Counted from the first letter of the stretch, positions 16,184-25,787 are shown. The stretch is DNA of 64,000 nt from JAVVXB01 sp036651815 (GCA_036651815.1 JAVVXB010000005.1:39826-103825); one strand, 5' to 3'. Notes: generated by a model from the letters alone, not told the origin. A program made the numbers and translations.

Positions 16184-17509
16184 TTAGCGATAGTCCTCTA
16201 CGCCCCGGTTGCTCACACGTGCAAGAATGAGTTTTTCGGGCGCAGGTTTTTCCGTGCCATAATGATATGCGGTTTTCATCAGCAAGGCACCTTCATCAAG
16301 CTTCTTTTCATCGGAAGCAAACACGGTTGCCACCTTATCGCCTTTGTGAACATAGTCGCCACGCTTCTTCTCCAGAATGATGCCCGCCGAATAATCGACT
16401 TCGCTATCCTTGGTTTCGCGGCCCGCTCCTAACACAACCGACGAAATACCGCATTGTTCCGTATTCATGCGCGTAATATATCCCGTTTCCGTGGCAAAAA
16501 CATCCTTGCTGTAGGGCGCGGCCGCAAATAATGACGTATCGCGGATGAAGGCAACATCCCCCTCTTGGCATTCAATCATATCGATAAACTTCTGGAATGC
16601 GGAACCATCCTCAATGACCTGCTTTGCCATGTGCGTACATTCCTCGATACTGCCTTTTTTCGCAAGGTGCAGCATGTTTGCCGCAAGCGCCAGGCATACC
16701 TCCGTCAAGTCCTGCGGCCCGTTGCCTTTGAGTGTTTCGATGCACTCTTTGACTTCCAGAATCGTACCAATTCCGTGGCCAAGCGGCGTATCCATGTTCG
16801 TAATCAAAGCAACCACGTTACGCCCGACATGATCGCCAATGGCAATCATCTTCTCGGCAATCAAGACTGCATCGTCGAATTTCTTCATGAAAGCACCATC
16901 GCCTGTTGTCACATCCAGCACGATGTTCTCGCTGCCGCCAGCAATTTTCTTGCTCATAATGGAGGCAGCAATCAATGGAGGACTGTCCACCGTTCCGGTG
17001 ACATCCCGCAACGCATAGATTTTCTTATCTGCTTTTGCAATTGTGCCCGACTGGTTGATGACGCTCAACCCAACACGGTTTACGTTGGCGCAAAACTCTT
17101 CTTTTGTATAATCGGTTCTTACGCCCGGGATGGCCTCCAGCTTATCGCCGGTCCCCATGGTGAATCCAAGGCCGCGCCCAGTCATCTTCGCAACCTTTAC
17201 CCCGCATGCAGCGACAATCGGCGCAAGAATGAGTGTGGTCTTGTCCCCAACGCCACCGGTGCTGTGCTTATCCACCCGTACGCCGTCGATTGCGGACAGA
17301 TCCACCATATCGCCGGAATGCGCCATTACATTCGTCAGATCCGATAGCTCACGGTCGTTCATTCCTTGAAAATAGATCGCCATAAGCATCGCCGACATTT
17401 GGTAATCCGGGGTTTTTCCCGCAACGTATTCATCGATCATGTAGGTGATCTCTTCAATATTTAATTCATTGCCATTCCGTTTTTTGATGATCAAATCGCA
17501 CATTCTCAT
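16184..17509 (-). CDS. pdp: Pyrimidine-nucleoside (thymidine) phosphorylase
   Basis: A 441-residue enzyme that splits thymidine, deoxyuridine or uridine with phosphate into base plus (deoxy)ribose-1-phosphate. It has the family signatures: LIIKKRNGNELN at the start, the phosphate-binding KHSTGGVGDKTTL near residue 80, the glycine-rich MTGRGLGFTMGTGDKLE near residue 110, and the C-terminal domain with KKRGDYVHKGDKVATVFA. The usual GHTGGT substrate loop reads GFTMGT here, a small deviation that may affect base preference. The ATG at 17509 has AGGAGG nine bases upstream; the longer frame to 17542 would run over the cytidine deaminase stop. It is the last gene of the salvage operon, feeding deoxyribose-1-phosphate to the phosphopentomutase and aldolase encoded upstream. 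Confidence 0.92.
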   Translation of the reverse strand: MRMCDLIIKKRNGNELNIEEITYMIDEYVAGKTPDYQMSAMLMAIYFQGMNDRELSDLTNVMAHSGDMVDLSAIDGVRVDKHSTGGVGDKTTLILAPIVAACGVKVAKMTGRGLGFTMGTGDKLEAIPGVRTDYTKEEFCANVNRVGLSVINQSGTIAKADKKIYALRDVTGTVDSPPLIAASIMSKKIAGGSENIVLDVTTGDGAFMKKFDDAVLIAEKMIAIGDHVGRNVVALITNMDTPLGHGIGTILEVKECIETLKGNGPQDLTEVCLALAANMLHLAKKGSIEECTHMAKQVIEDGSAFQKFIDMIECQEGDVAFIRDTSLFAAAPYSKDVFATETGYITRMNTEQCGISSVVLGAGRETKDSEVDYSAGIILEKKRGDYVHKGDKVATVFASDEKKLDEGALLMKTAYHYGTEKPAPEKLILARVSNRGVEDYR

Positions 17510-17526
17510 TTTCGCAATCCTCCTGT

Positions 17527-17925
17527 TTACTTTGCTTTCCAAATTAAAGGAAATATCTCCGCCAAGGTATATGAGAACAGGTTATCGGGACGGTTCCCCA
17601 AAATAATGCGGAACGTATCCTTGTCACAGAATTCTGCCATGACCTGCCGACATACACCGCAGGGCGGGCACTGCTCCTGCCATTCTTCCCATCCGCCAAC
17701 AATCGCGATTTTTTCAAAATCACGAACGCCTTCGCTAATTGCTTTGAAAAAAGCCGTGCGTTCTGCACAGACGGTTGGCGTATGCGCAGGGTTTTCGATG
17801 TTACAGCCGCAGAATACCTGTCCGTTTTTTGCCAGCAGCGCAGCGCCGACATGATAGTTTGAATAAGGCGCATAGGCATATGCCGCGCTGTCAATCGCCA
17901 TCAAAAGGAGTTCGCCGTCCGTCAT
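17527..17925 (-). CDS. cdd: Cytidine deaminase
   Basis: A 132-residue enzyme converting cytidine and deoxycytidine to uridine and deoxyuridine. The zinc-site motifs are intact: CAERTAFF (Cys53, catalytic Glu55) and PPCGVCRQV (Cys89, Cys92), and the substrate loop CGCNIENPAH is present. The length is typical for the homotetrameric type. The frame is open to 18183, but the ATG at 17925 preceded by GAGGG is the correct start, since upstream codons run through the aldolase gene in another frame. It lies between deoC and pdp with short gaps, so deaminated pyrimidine nucleosides pass directly to the phosphorylase. Confidence 0.95.
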   Translation of the reverse strand: MTDGELLLMAIDSAAYAYAPYSNYHVGAALLAKNGQVFCGCNIENPAHTPTVCAERTAFFKAISEGVRDFEKIAIVGGWEEWQEQCPPCGVCRQVMAEFCDKDTFRIILGNRPDNLFSYTLAEIFPLIWKAK

Positions 17926-17945
17926 ATTGATTCCCTCGCGTTCAC

Positions 17946-18602
17946 TTATGCGTTCTCGCTCTTTTGGATCTTCACCAGTCTGCTGGTGCCTAAGCGCGAT
18001 GCACCTAGTGAAAGATACGTCTCGGCGTCCGCAAAGGATTGAATTCCGCCAGATGCTTTGATTTTCGTCGGCGCCTTTATCGTTTGTCCCATAATGCCAA
18101 CCACATGAGGATTTGCGCCACCGGTGGAGCAGCCGGTCGAGGTTTTGATATAATCTGCATGCGCACGCATCACCACTTGGCACATTTCAACGATTTCCTC
18201 GTCTGTCAAAAGGCATGTTTCGATGATTACCTTCAGTATTTTTTGACCGCAAGCTTCTTTTAACAAGCAGATTTCCTGCTCGATCTTATCGTATTCACCT
18301 GCTTTTAGATCACCCAAATTGATGACCATATCGATTTCATCCGCGCCATTTTGCAAGGCATCCTTGGTTTCAAACAGTTTCGTAGCGGTGGTCGCATAGC
18401 CTTGTGGAAATCCGATGACTGTGCAAATCTTCATCTTGTTTCCTGCAAATTCCTTTGCACGTTTCACAAAAGAGGGTGGAATGCAGATGGATGCCGTCTT
18501 ATACTGAATCGCTTCCTCGCAAAGCTGTTGGATCTCTTTCCATACTGCGGTTTGCGAAAGCAACGTATGGTCAACATGTTCTAAAATTTTGTTCTTTTCC
18601 AT
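17946..18602 (-). CDS. deoC: Deoxyribose-phosphate aldolase
   Basis: A 218-residue class I aldolase splitting 2-deoxyribose-5-phosphate to glyceraldehyde-3-phosphate and acetaldehyde. The Schiff-base lysine lies in ADYIKTSTG (Lys153). DMVINLGDLKAGEYD near residue 91 and KIKASGGIQSF near residue 180 supply the other active-site residues. The ATG at 18602 has TTTGGAGGAAACC upstream and is preferred over the ATG at 18623. It follows deoB by 13 bases and precedes cdd by 20. Confidence 0.95.
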   Translation of the reverse strand: MEKNKILEHVDHTLLSQTAVWKEIQQLCEEAIQYKTASICIPPSFVKRAKEFAGNKMKICTVIGFPQGYATTATKLFETKDALQNGADEIDMVINLGDLKAGEYDKIEQEICLLKEACGQKILKVIIETCLLTDEEIVEMCQVVMRAHADYIKTSTGCSTGGANPHVVGIMGQTIKAPTKIKASGGIQSFADAETYLSLGASRLGTSRLVKIQKSENA

Positions 18603-18615
18603 GGTTTCCTCCAAA

Positions 18616-19803
18616 TTAATCATTGATAATCTGCTTTAAAAAAGCAGTTCCATCCAATCTATCCTGAATCCCAAAGTAGGATAAAACGGTTGCGCCTAAG
18701 TCTGCAAAGGTCTGCCTTGTCCCAAGGTTGATATTGGAACGGGCATGCTTTCCGTATACGATAACAGGCACGTATTCTCTGCAATGATCAGAGCCTGGCA
18801 TCTTCGGATCGCAGCCATGATCCGCCGTCAAAATTAACAGGTCATCGTCCTGCAATCCCGCAAGCAGTTGTGGAAGCTTCGTGTCAAAATACGAGAGCGC
18901 CTCAGCGAATCCATCCACATTTCTGCGATGCCCATAATTCATATCGAAATCCACGAGGTTTGTGAAGCATAGACCGTGAAACGATTCCTTGCTCAGTTCA
19001 ATGGTTTTCTCAATTCCGTCCGCATTGTTGCATGTTGGTATGGATCTATGCAACCCGCGGCCCGAAAAAATATCATGGATTTTCCCAACGCCAATGGTCT
19101 CGATCCCATGCTGCATCAAACAATCCAGCATGGTATCCTTGGGCGCTGGAATGGTAAAATCATGCCGGTTTGACGTTCGTACATAGTTCGGCCATTCCCC
19201 TAAAAACGGACGCGCGATCACCCGCCCCACCAGGTATTCACCAACGCACAATGCACGGGCAATGCGACAACTCGCATACAGTTCTTCCAATGGAACGATT
19301 TCCTCGTGTGCAGCAATCTGAAATACGCTATCAGCAGCGGTGTATACAATCAGCTTTCCTGATTGTTGATGCTCCCGCCCGTATTTTTGAATCACTTCCG
19401 TACCGGATATGTGTTCGTTGGACAGGATTCCGCGTCCGGTCTGTCTCTTAAATTCCGAGAGCAACGCATCCGGGAACCCTGGCTCAAAGGTCGGAAATGG
19501 CTTTGTTGTAATGTGTCCCGCCAATTCCCAGTGTCCGACCGTAGAATCCTTGCCGCATGACATTTCCGCCATGCGGCACACCACGCCACGGTAGGAATCC
19601 GTCGTATTCAACCAGGTGTTTTTTGAGCAAGCCTCTGAGCCATCGATGTGAAATAATCCGAGTTTGGCCAAATTGGGCGTATAAAACTTGCTGCTGGATG
19701 AAACGGAACGTAACGTATTACTACCGACGTCGGAATATTTGCTTGCATCTGGCAAAGCGCCAATCCCGCATCCGTCGAGGACGATGAGAAATATTCTGCT
19801 CAT
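18616..19803 (-). CDS. deoB: Phosphopentomutase
   Basis: A 395-residue alkaline-phosphatase-superfamily mutase interconverting (deoxy)ribose-1-phosphate and (deoxy)ribose-5-phosphate. The N-terminus carries the metal-binding VLDGCGIGALPDA (residues 7-19). STVGHWELAG contains the phosphorylated-threonine region and LTADHGCDPKMPGSDHCREY the C-terminal metal ligands. The start is the ATG at 19803. A longer open frame to 20241 lies inside the permease gene and is not coding. The ribosome binding site (GAGGCGG) is somewhat far from the ATG. It links nucleoside cleavage to the deoC aldolase in the same operon. Confidence 0.94.
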   Translation of the reverse strand: MSRIFLIVLDGCGIGALPDASKYSDVGSNTLRSVSSSSKFYTPNLAKLGLFHIDGSEACSKNTWLNTTDSYRGVVCRMAEMSCGKDSTVGHWELAGHITTKPFPTFEPGFPDALLSEFKRQTGRGILSNEHISGTEVIQKYGREHQQSGKLIVYTAADSVFQIAAHEEIVPLEELYASCRIARALCVGEYLVGRVIARPFLGEWPNYVRTSNRHDFTIPAPKDTMLDCLMQHGIETIGVGKIHDIFSGRGLHRSIPTCNNADGIEKTIELSKESFHGLCFTNLVDFDMNYGHRRNVDGFAEALSYFDTKLPQLLAGLQDDDLLILTADHGCDPKMPGSDHCREYVPVIVYGKHARSNINLGTRQTFADLGATVLSYFGIQDRLDGTAFLKQIIND

Positions 19804-19832
19804 TGTATTGAAACCGCCTCTTGTTTGATCTC

Positions 19833-20780
19833 TCAGCTTTTTCGATAATCGAAATATTTTCCTTCCGCACGCGGCGCTCGAGAGGATTTTGAGAACAGCA
19901 CCAGCGTAATCAACGTGACCACATATGGAAACAGCTTCAGCGTTAGCGGCGGCATCATTGCCAGCGAAGGAATCAGCTGTGACACCTGCGCCAAAGTAAG
20001 CGCGAAGCCAAAGAAAAGCGTGGAAAGCAATATGCCTCCGGTTCTCCATTGACCAAAAATCAGCGCGGCTATCGCCAGAAATCCAAGTCCCGCAACAGAG
20101 CCGTTGCACTGTCCGGCAACAGTGAGCGTATAGACACCGCCGCCCATTCCGGCGCAAATCCCGGAGAGCAATACGCCCGTGTACCGCATCTTTGCCACGT
20201 TCACGCCACCAGCCTCCGCTGCTTCCGGGTACTCGCCGCAAGCGCGCAGACGCAACCCGAACGGTGTCTTGGCAATCACATAGGCGCTGATCCCCAACAC
20301 CGCAATAATCAGCCAGGTGGTGGGATAGGTATCCCGGAAAAACAGCTCGCCAATGAATGGAATATCCTCCAGTAGGGGAATGTCCACACGCGTCATGCTG
20401 TTGATGACCAGATTGCTCGTACCGATGAATTTTCGGGAGGTATAAACAACGAGCGCAGTAGCCAACAAGTTGATTGCAATTCCGCTAATGGTCTGATCCG
20501 CATTCAGCGTGATGCTTGCAAACGCATGCAGCAGCGAAAAAATCGCCCCGGCACCCATTGCCAGTAAAACGCCAAGCCATGCAGCGGGTATATAGCCGAT
20601 ACTCGGCGCCAAAAAGCGCACGGTTAAGCAAGCAAGATACGAACCAATCACCATAAGGCCTTCAAGACCAATATTGATGATTCCGCTTCTTTCGGAATAG
20701 AGTCCCCCCAGCGCGGTAATAAGCAGTGGCATGGCGTAACCCACGGCGTAGGGAGCGATCTGTACAATAGACTGCCACAT
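19833..20780 (-). CDS. Nucleoside ABC transporter permease (NupQ/YufQ type)
   Basis: A 315-residue permease of the branched-chain/ribose superfamily that accompanies BMP lipoproteins. The hallmark YSERSGIINIGLEGLM lies near residue 30, followed by about eight hydrophobic segments. NADQTISGIAINLLATALV and GLRLRACGEYPEAAEAGG are typical of the purine/pyrimidine nucleoside importers. It starts three bases from the partner permease stop (20784) and is followed by deoB after a 29-base gap. Confidence 0.9.
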   Translation of the reverse strand: MWQSIVQIAPYAVGYAMPLLITALGGLYSERSGIINIGLEGLMVIGSYLACLTVRFLAPSIGYIPAAWLGVLLAMGAGAIFSLLHAFASITLNADQTISGIAINLLATALVVYTSRKFIGTSNLVINSMTRVDIPLLEDIPFIGELFFRDTYPTTWLIIAVLGISAYVIAKTPFGLRLRACGEYPEAAEAGGVNVAKMRYTGVLLSGICAGMGGGVYTLTVAGQCNGSVAGLGFLAIAALIFGQWRTGGILLSTLFFGFALTLAQVSQLIPSLAMMPPLTLKLFPYVVTLITLVLFSKSSRAPRAEGKYFDYRKS

Positions 20781-20783
20781 CGA

Positions 20784-21887
20784 TTACTTTCCCACCTTTC
20801 TTGTTCTCCTGCGCTGCCACCATTTCCGGATCCGTTCAAAGTTGGTCTGGATCAATTTGCTGGTTGCAGAGAAATAGATAATAATTGCAATGATCGCATC
20901 CGCAATCTCTGGTGGAATGCCAGCCATCGAATTCATAAACCCTTTCCCCGTATGCAAAACGCTTAAAAACAGCGCGGCAAATATGGTACCGATCGGCGAA
21001 TTCCCCGCCAAGATGGCAACCGCAATTCCATCAAACCCTTGGCTGGGCAATACGCCAATCTGCATGTTTGTGTTATAACCAGCATAGCATGCAGCACCGG
21101 CAAGACCGGCCAGTAGCCCTGAAATCGTCATTGATTTGATGACATTGCCTTCCACGTTGATTCCGTTGCACTCCGCAGCATATTTATTGAATCCAACTGC
21201 CTTCATTTCGTATCCAAGTATGGTTTTTTCTAAAATGAAAAGTATCGCTACCGCTGCAAGTATCGCAATCAGTATGCCAAGGTTCAGTTGTGAACCACCG
21301 GTTGCTTTTGTCAGTGCTTCAACCTTTAGGTTTGCTGCAGCCGGAAATGACACTGACTGGGAATCGATGGTCGCGGATTTAAAATGATCGAAAACGGTGT
21401 TGTAGACAATCCAGTATGCACACCAGTTGAGCATGATACAGGATACCACTTCGTTGACATTGAACTTCGCCTTCAAAATACCCGAAATAAAACCCCATGT
21501 TGCGCCACCGAGCATGGACGACATCAATACAATAGGAAGAAGGATCGCTTTGGACATACCGGTAGGTGCCAGCCAGTTGCCCACCGCAAGAGCCGCCAAC
21601 CCGCCCATCAGCATTTGTCCAGACGCGCCAATGTTGAAAAGGCCGGTTCGGAACGAAAGTACCAACGACAGCCCTGTTAGGATCAGCGGTGCAGAATAGG
21701 CGATGGTATTGGCAATGCGGGAAACGCTCATCAGTCCGCCCTTGAACAGGAATCCATAGCCTTTGATCGGATCCATGCCACTCACCAGCATCAATATGCT
21801 GCCGGCAATCAATCCCATCAGGATCGCAACGAGGGAAGCAATCAGCGCACCATTTGAACCGCTGCGATTGCTACGTTTAGTTTCCAT
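20784..21887 (-). CDS. Nucleoside ABC transporter permease (NupP/YufP type)
   Basis: A 367-residue permease, the second half of the nucleoside channel. Characteristic stretches are RTGLFNIGASGQMLMGG, LKAKFNVNEVVSCIMLNW and GYEMKAVGFNKYAAECNGIN. The ATG at 21887 with AAGGGGGG eight bases upstream is preferred over the GTG at 21896. It overlaps the ATPase stop by 11 bases, indicating translational coupling. Confidence 0.9.
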   Translation of the reverse strand: METKRSNRSGSNGALIASLVAILMGLIAGSILMLVSGMDPIKGYGFLFKGGLMSVSRIANTIAYSAPLILTGLSLVLSFRTGLFNIGASGQMLMGGLAALAVGNWLAPTGMSKAILLPIVLMSSMLGGATWGFISGILKAKFNVNEVVSCIMLNWCAYWIVYNTVFDHFKSATIDSQSVSFPAAANLKVEALTKATGGSQLNLGILIAILAAVAILFILEKTILGYEMKAVGFNKYAAECNGINVEGNVIKSMTISGLLAGLAGAACYAGYNTNMQIGVLPSQGFDGIAVAILAGNSPIGTIFAALFLSVLHTGKGFMNSMAGIPPEIADAIIAIIIYFSATSKLIQTNFERIRKWWQRRRTRKVGK

Positions 21888-23427
21888 TGGGATCACCCCC
21901 CTTTCTGATACCCGCCATCAGCAAGCCTACTTCGTTTTCATCCGTCTTTTTCGCTTCCAATTCGCCCATGCTTTCGCCGGAATATAAAACGATAATCCGA
22001 TCCGACAGCTGTAATACTTCATCCAGTTCCAAGGAAACCAGCAGCACCGCCTTGTTGTTGTCGCGTAGCGCAACGATCCGCTTATGAACGTATTCAATCG
22101 AGCCTACGTCCAAGCCGCGCGTCGGCTGTACCGCAATGATCAAATCCGAACCCTTCTCAATTTCTCTGCCAATGATCACCTTCTGCTGATTGCCACCGGA
22201 AAGGCTCTGCGCCGTCGACTGCTCGCCATTGCTTGTGCGCACATCGTAATGAGCGATGATTTCCTGTGCATGTGCCGTAATCGCGTTTTTATCCAGCAGT
22301 CCCCGCTTAGAAAACGGTCGCTTTCTCTGTACGCCCAAAATCGCGTTGTCATGGATCGGAAACTCCAACACCAGCCCACGCTTTTGGCGATCCTCCGGAA
22401 TATGTGACAAGCCTTTATCAATTCTTTCTGAAATCCGCATATTCAGAACCGATGTCCCGTTGAGCATAATCTCGCCGCCCTCGACCTTTGTCAACCCCGT
22501 GATGGCGTCAACCAATTCTGCCTGCCCGTTTCCGTCCACACCTGCAATTCCAACGATTTCGCCCCTGTGAACCGTCACGGAAAAGTTCTTAAGTCCCATA
22601 TGCCCACGCGCATTTTTCACATTGAGCGCCTTCACGGACAGCACCGGCTCGCCCGGTTCTTTTTCTGCTTTGCTTACCACCAAGGAAACATCGTGGCCAA
22701 CCATCATCTTGGCCATTTCTTCCTCGGTTGTATCCTGCACATCGACGGTTCCAATGACTTTCCCCAATCGAATTATTGTGCAAACATCCGCGATCTGCTT
22801 AATTTCTTTCAGTTTATGCGTGATCAGAAAGATAGACTTTCCCTCCGCAATCAGACTGCGCATGATCTTTATCAACTCTTGGATCTCCATTGGTGTCAGC
22901 ACCGAGGTTGGTTCATCAAAGATCAATATTTCAGCGTTACGATATAACATCTTGATGATCTCTACCCTCTGTTGCATACCAACAGAAATGTTCTCGATCT
23001 TTGCATTTGGATCGACATCCAATCCATACTTTTCAGAAAGCTGCCGGATTTTTTCAGTCGCCTTTTTGATATCAAGGGAAATGCCCCGTGTCGGTTCAAG
23101 TCCAAGTATGATGTTTTCGGTAACGGTAAACGTTGGTACCAGTTTAAAGTGCTGATGCACCATGCCAATTCCAAGCTCTGTTGCAACATTTGGGTTCGTG
23201 ATCTCGACTTGCTTGCCGCGCACAATGATTCTGCCTGAGTCAGCGCGATAAATGCCAAATAACACGCTCATCAATGTGGATTTCCCTGCTCCGTTTTCAC
23301 CGAGTAGTGCATGGATTTCACCATGCCTTAACCCTATGGAAATCTCGTCGTTCGCCCTCTTGTCGGAAAACGTCTTGACAATGTCATGCATCTCAACGAC
23401 ATATTCTTTCGTATTTTCCTGCCTCAT
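21877..23427 (-). CDS. Nucleoside ABC transporter ATPase (tandem, NupO/YufO type)
   Basis: A 516-residue double ATPase that powers the two permeases. The first nucleotide-binding domain has Walker A GENGAGKST and signature ISVGMQQRVEIIKML with Walker B ILIFDEPT. The second is typically degenerate at Walker A (IAGVDGNGQAEL) but keeps a signature SLSGGNQQKVIIGRE and an ATP-site end DLIIAVQPTRGLDVG. This asymmetry is standard in ribose/nucleoside importers. The ATG at 23427 has AAGGA eight bases upstream and is preferred over the GTG at 23448. A hairpin lies between it and the upstream lipoprotein gene. Confidence 0.93.
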   Translation of the reverse strand: MRQENTKEYVVEMHDIVKTFSDKRANDEISIGLRHGEIHALLGENGAGKSTLMSVLFGIYRADSGRIIVRGKQVEITNPNVATELGIGMVHQHFKLVPTFTVTENIILGLEPTRGISLDIKKATEKIRQLSEKYGLDVDPNAKIENISVGMQQRVEIIKMLYRNAEILIFDEPTSVLTPMEIQELIKIMRSLIAEGKSIFLITHKLKEIKQIADVCTIIRLGKVIGTVDVQDTTEEEMAKMMVGHDVSLVVSKAEKEPGEPVLSVKALNVKNARGHMGLKNFSVTVHRGEIVGIAGVDGNGQAELVDAITGLTKVEGGEIMLNGTSVLNMRISERIDKGLSHIPEDRQKRGLVLEFPIHDNAILGVQRKRPFSKRGLLDKNAITAHAQEIIAHYDVRTSNGEQSTAQSLSGGNQQKVIIGREIEKGSDLIIAVQPTRGLDVGSIEYVHKRIVALRDNNKAVLLVSLELDEVLQLSDRIIVLYSGESMGELEAKKTDENEVGLLMAGIRKGGDPNGN

Positions 23428-23464
23428 CCGTCTAATCCTTTCGCTCACTCCCTGCTTAAAAAGC

Positions 23465-23510
23465 GCTGCCGGTATCTCTTGCGCGTCGTACCCTTTTCGA
23501 TACCGGCAGC
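23465..23510 (-). terminator. Intra-operon attenuator between BMP lipoprotein and ATPase
   Basis: GCTGCCGGTATC (23465-23476) pairs perfectly with GATACCGGCAGC (23499-23510); the loop is 22 bases. On the minus strand the stem is followed by GCTTTTTAAG. It should terminate part of the transcripts after the lipoprotein gene, setting a higher lipoprotein level than transporter level. Confidence 0.65.
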
Positions 23511-23550
23511 CTCCGCCTCAAGCAATTTCCAGAGGAATTCAGTCTACCGA

Positions 23551-24648
23551 TTAGCCCTCGTAGGCCCACTTGGTGTCAACGACGATCTCGCCGCTCTTGA
23601 TCTTCTCCAATGCATCTTGGGCTGCTTTTTGTGCTTCCTCACCCAGATTCGGGTTCTTTTCAGGAATGCCTACGCCGCCGTTGTTGACATCGTAGTACAC
23701 CAGTTGTCCGCCCGGGAATTTATCCTCGAAGCAGGCAACGATCATATCGTAGGTGGAAACGGAGAGGTTCTTCATCGTAGAAGTCAAAACGGCTGAAGAA
23801 CCATCCGACAGCAGCCCATCTGCATACTGGTCCATATCGCAGCCGGCAGCCCAAACGTCCTCGCCCTTTTCTCTACGGGCGACCGCCTCATTGAATCCGC
23901 CCAACGTGGTGATTCCGCAAGCACAGTATACAAAGTTGCAACCCTTTTCGTACAACGCCGCCGCAACCTGCTGGCCAAGCGCTGCATCGTTGAAAGAACC
24001 GGACCAAATAACGTTGTCATAATTTGCATTGATCTTGGTTCCGTAAGTCTTGTTGGCATATTCTGCACCTTGGTACAAGCCCGTCAGGAAAAGACGCGAC
24101 GGAACAATATCCAGTCCGAATAATGCGCCCCACTCACCTTCCTTGAGCTGCACGGCAACCGCAACGCCCGCAATAAAGCCGGACTGCTGTGCTGCAAAAT
24201 CAATTGCCGCAGTGTTGTCGGCAATCAAGGTTTCACTGGTTTCCGCAGAAGATGGCTGGCTGTCCAGAATCACGAAGTTGCAGTCCGGATACTTGGTCTG
24301 CGCCTCAAAGATAGCGTTGGCAAACGTATAGCCTGGTGTGATGATCAGCCGATAACCGGAATCGTAGAGATTGTCAATTTCCGCAATGAAGTCCGCCGTT
24401 GTGGGGCTGTTGGCAATCATGTAAGTGTGTTCAAGCTTGTATTCTTCGCAAGCCTTTTTGACGCCTTCCCAAGTGGCCTGGTTGAACGACTTATCGTCCA
24501 CGGTGGTCGCGTTGCTGATCATGCCAACCTTAAGTGTTGACTTGCCTTCGGTTTTGACGGGTTCTGTCGATGCTTTGCATCCAGCAAACGCACTTACCGC
24601 CAGTACGATTACCACAATGAGTGTCATCCATTTTTTCGCCAATTTCAT
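23551..24648 (-). CDS. BMP-family nucleoside-binding lipoprotein
   Basis: A 365-residue lipoprotein (lipobox SAFAGC, Cys24) of the basic-membrane-protein/PnrA family, the binding component of nucleoside ABC importers. The family signature VDDKSFNQATWEGVK lies near residue 52. The two-lobed body includes GYRLIITPGYTFANAIFEAQ and GFIAGVAVA. It is followed by an attenuator hairpin and then the ATPase and permeases. Its position with a nucleoside hydrolase and deo genes makes nucleosides the likely ligand. Confidence 0.92.
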   Translation of the reverse strand: MKLAKKWMTLIVVIVLAVSAFAGCKASTEPVKTEGKSTLKVGMISNATTVDDKSFNQATWEGVKKACEEYKLEHTYMIANSPTTADFIAEIDNLYDSGYRLIITPGYTFANAIFEAQTKYPDCNFVILDSQPSSAETSETLIADNTAAIDFAAQQSGFIAGVAVAVQLKEGEWGALFGLDIVPSRLFLTGLYQGAEYANKTYGTKINANYDNVIWSGSFNDAALGQQVAAALYEKGCNFVYCACGITTLGGFNEAVARREKGEDVWAAGCDMDQYADGLLSDGSSAVLTSTMKNLSVSTYDMIVACFEDKFPGGQLVYYDVNNGGVGIPEKNPNLGEEAQKAAQDALEKIKSGEIVVDTKWAYEG

Positions 24649-24711
24649 GAGAGTTCCTCCTTATTAATTATGCAAAATACCATTAAGGTAGCCTTGCCTT
24701 GGTGATTGTCC

Positions 24712-25650
24712 TTATTCGGACAACAATTGGAACAAGTATCTCTTATATGCCGCGGCATCGACAGACGAACAAATCGTTGCGTTGCTGGGCTGATGCAGTT
24801 GTCCCTGTTTATCAATCGAAAAATGTCCGTATGTCAATTCTCCACGCAATTCGATGGTGCAATATGCAGCATACACATTCTGCATAATTTCCGGATGGAG
24901 CAGCGCTATCATGATGACGCTGTCGATTACGCCGTAGAACGTATTGTTGTATTTTTTGTATTCATATGCTCTGAGACTGGCGGTGCAGCGCACACAGAAG
25001 TCGGCAATGCTGCTGCCCATGCCGGTTAGAACCGCAAGATCCTCGCGTGTGATGGAGGTCTCTCCCCGGCAGGTATCCCACGTGACCCACAGCATCTCCA
25101 TACCGGACTTTAAAACAATGTCTGCAGCCTCTGCGTCAACATAGACATTGAACTCCGCGGCTGGCGTTGCATTCCCCTGATCCGCGCCTGCGCCACCCAT
25201 GATAAATACTTTTTTAATATTCTCCGCAATTTTAGGTTCTTTTAGATATGCCATCGCCAAATTAGTAAGTGGCCCAAGCGTGACAATTTCGATTTGTCCG
25301 GGATTTTCCATTACGAGCGCGATGATTGCATCCATCGCATGTTCCTTGCGTGCCTGAATTTCCGGTGGAGGCAAATTCATCTCACTTAATCCATCACTAC
25401 CATGAACAAATTCACTGGTGAACAGCTTTTCCTTCAGCAGCGGGCGTGCCATACCACGATAAACCGGCGGCGCATAGGTCCCCGCAACTTCTACAGCAAT
25501 CAATGCGTTCTCAACACATCGATCCAAAGCAACATTTCCGCATACCACGGTGATTGCCTCCACGTGGATGTCCGCCACCGCACGCAACGCTGCAATAATC
25601 GCCCATACATCGTCCGATCCGGTGTCTGTATCAATCAATAATCGTCTCAT
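24712..25650 (-). CDS. Inosine/uridine-preferring nucleoside hydrolase
   Basis: A 312-residue hydrolase that cleaves the N-glycosidic bond of imported nucleosides to free base and ribose. The calcium-binding signature LLIDTDTGSDD is at residues 4-14. Other family features are TVVCGNVAL, IVTLGPLTNLA near residue 125, FIMGGAGADQGNATPAAEFN and VTWDTCRG. The ATG at 25650 has AAAGGAG at good spacing. It is the first gene of the nine-gene salvage operon and lies directly after a leader terminator. Confidence 0.93.
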   Translation of the reverse strand: MRRLLIDTDTGSDDVWAIIAALRAVADIHVEAITVVCGNVALDRCVENALIAVEVAGTYAPPVYRGMARPLLKEKLFTSEFVHGSDGLSEMNLPPPEIQARKEHAMDAIIALVMENPGQIEIVTLGPLTNLAMAYLKEPKIAENIKKVFIMGGAGADQGNATPAAEFNVYVDAEAADIVLKSGMEMLWVTWDTCRGETSITREDLAVLTGMGSSIADFCVRCTASLRAYEYKKYNNTFYGVIDSVIMIALLHPEIMQNVYAAYCTIELRGELTYGHFSIDKQGQLHQPSNATICSSVDAAAYKRYLFQLLSE

Positions 25651-25676
25651 ATAGCCGCTCCTTTGAAAAAAAGTAT

Positions 25677-25723
25677 AAAAAAAGAACCAACTTGCAACTA
25701 ATAAATTAAGCCGCTAGTTGGTT
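25677..25723 (-). terminator. Leader terminator/attenuator of the nucleoside operon
   Basis: On the minus strand AACCAACT (25723-25716) pairs with AGTTGGTT (25692-25685) and is followed by C and seven T residues: a factor-independent terminator between the promoter and the first gene. The left arm can alternatively pair as CAACTA with TAGTTG (25700-25695), giving a competing stem. The two structures are mutually exclusive, as expected of a controlled attenuator. Confidence 0.65.
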
Positions 25724-25757
25724 ACTCAAAATCTCTGAACCACGTCTTTACCGTACT

Positions 25758-25787
25758 ATTGTAAGCATACGCAAAAGAGATTGTCAA
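25758..25787 (-). promoter_or_regulatory. Sigma-A promoter of the nucleoside operon
   Basis: Minus-strand TTGACA (25787-25782), an 18-base spacer, and TACAAT (25763-25758). The start site near 25750 gives a leader of about 100 bases that contains the terminator at 25677-25723. Confidence 0.75.

Noticed and set aside
19804..20241. Long N-terminal extension of the phosphopentomutase frame
   Set aside because: The extension lies entirely inside the permease gene in another frame. The MSRIF start matches where phosphopentomutases begin.
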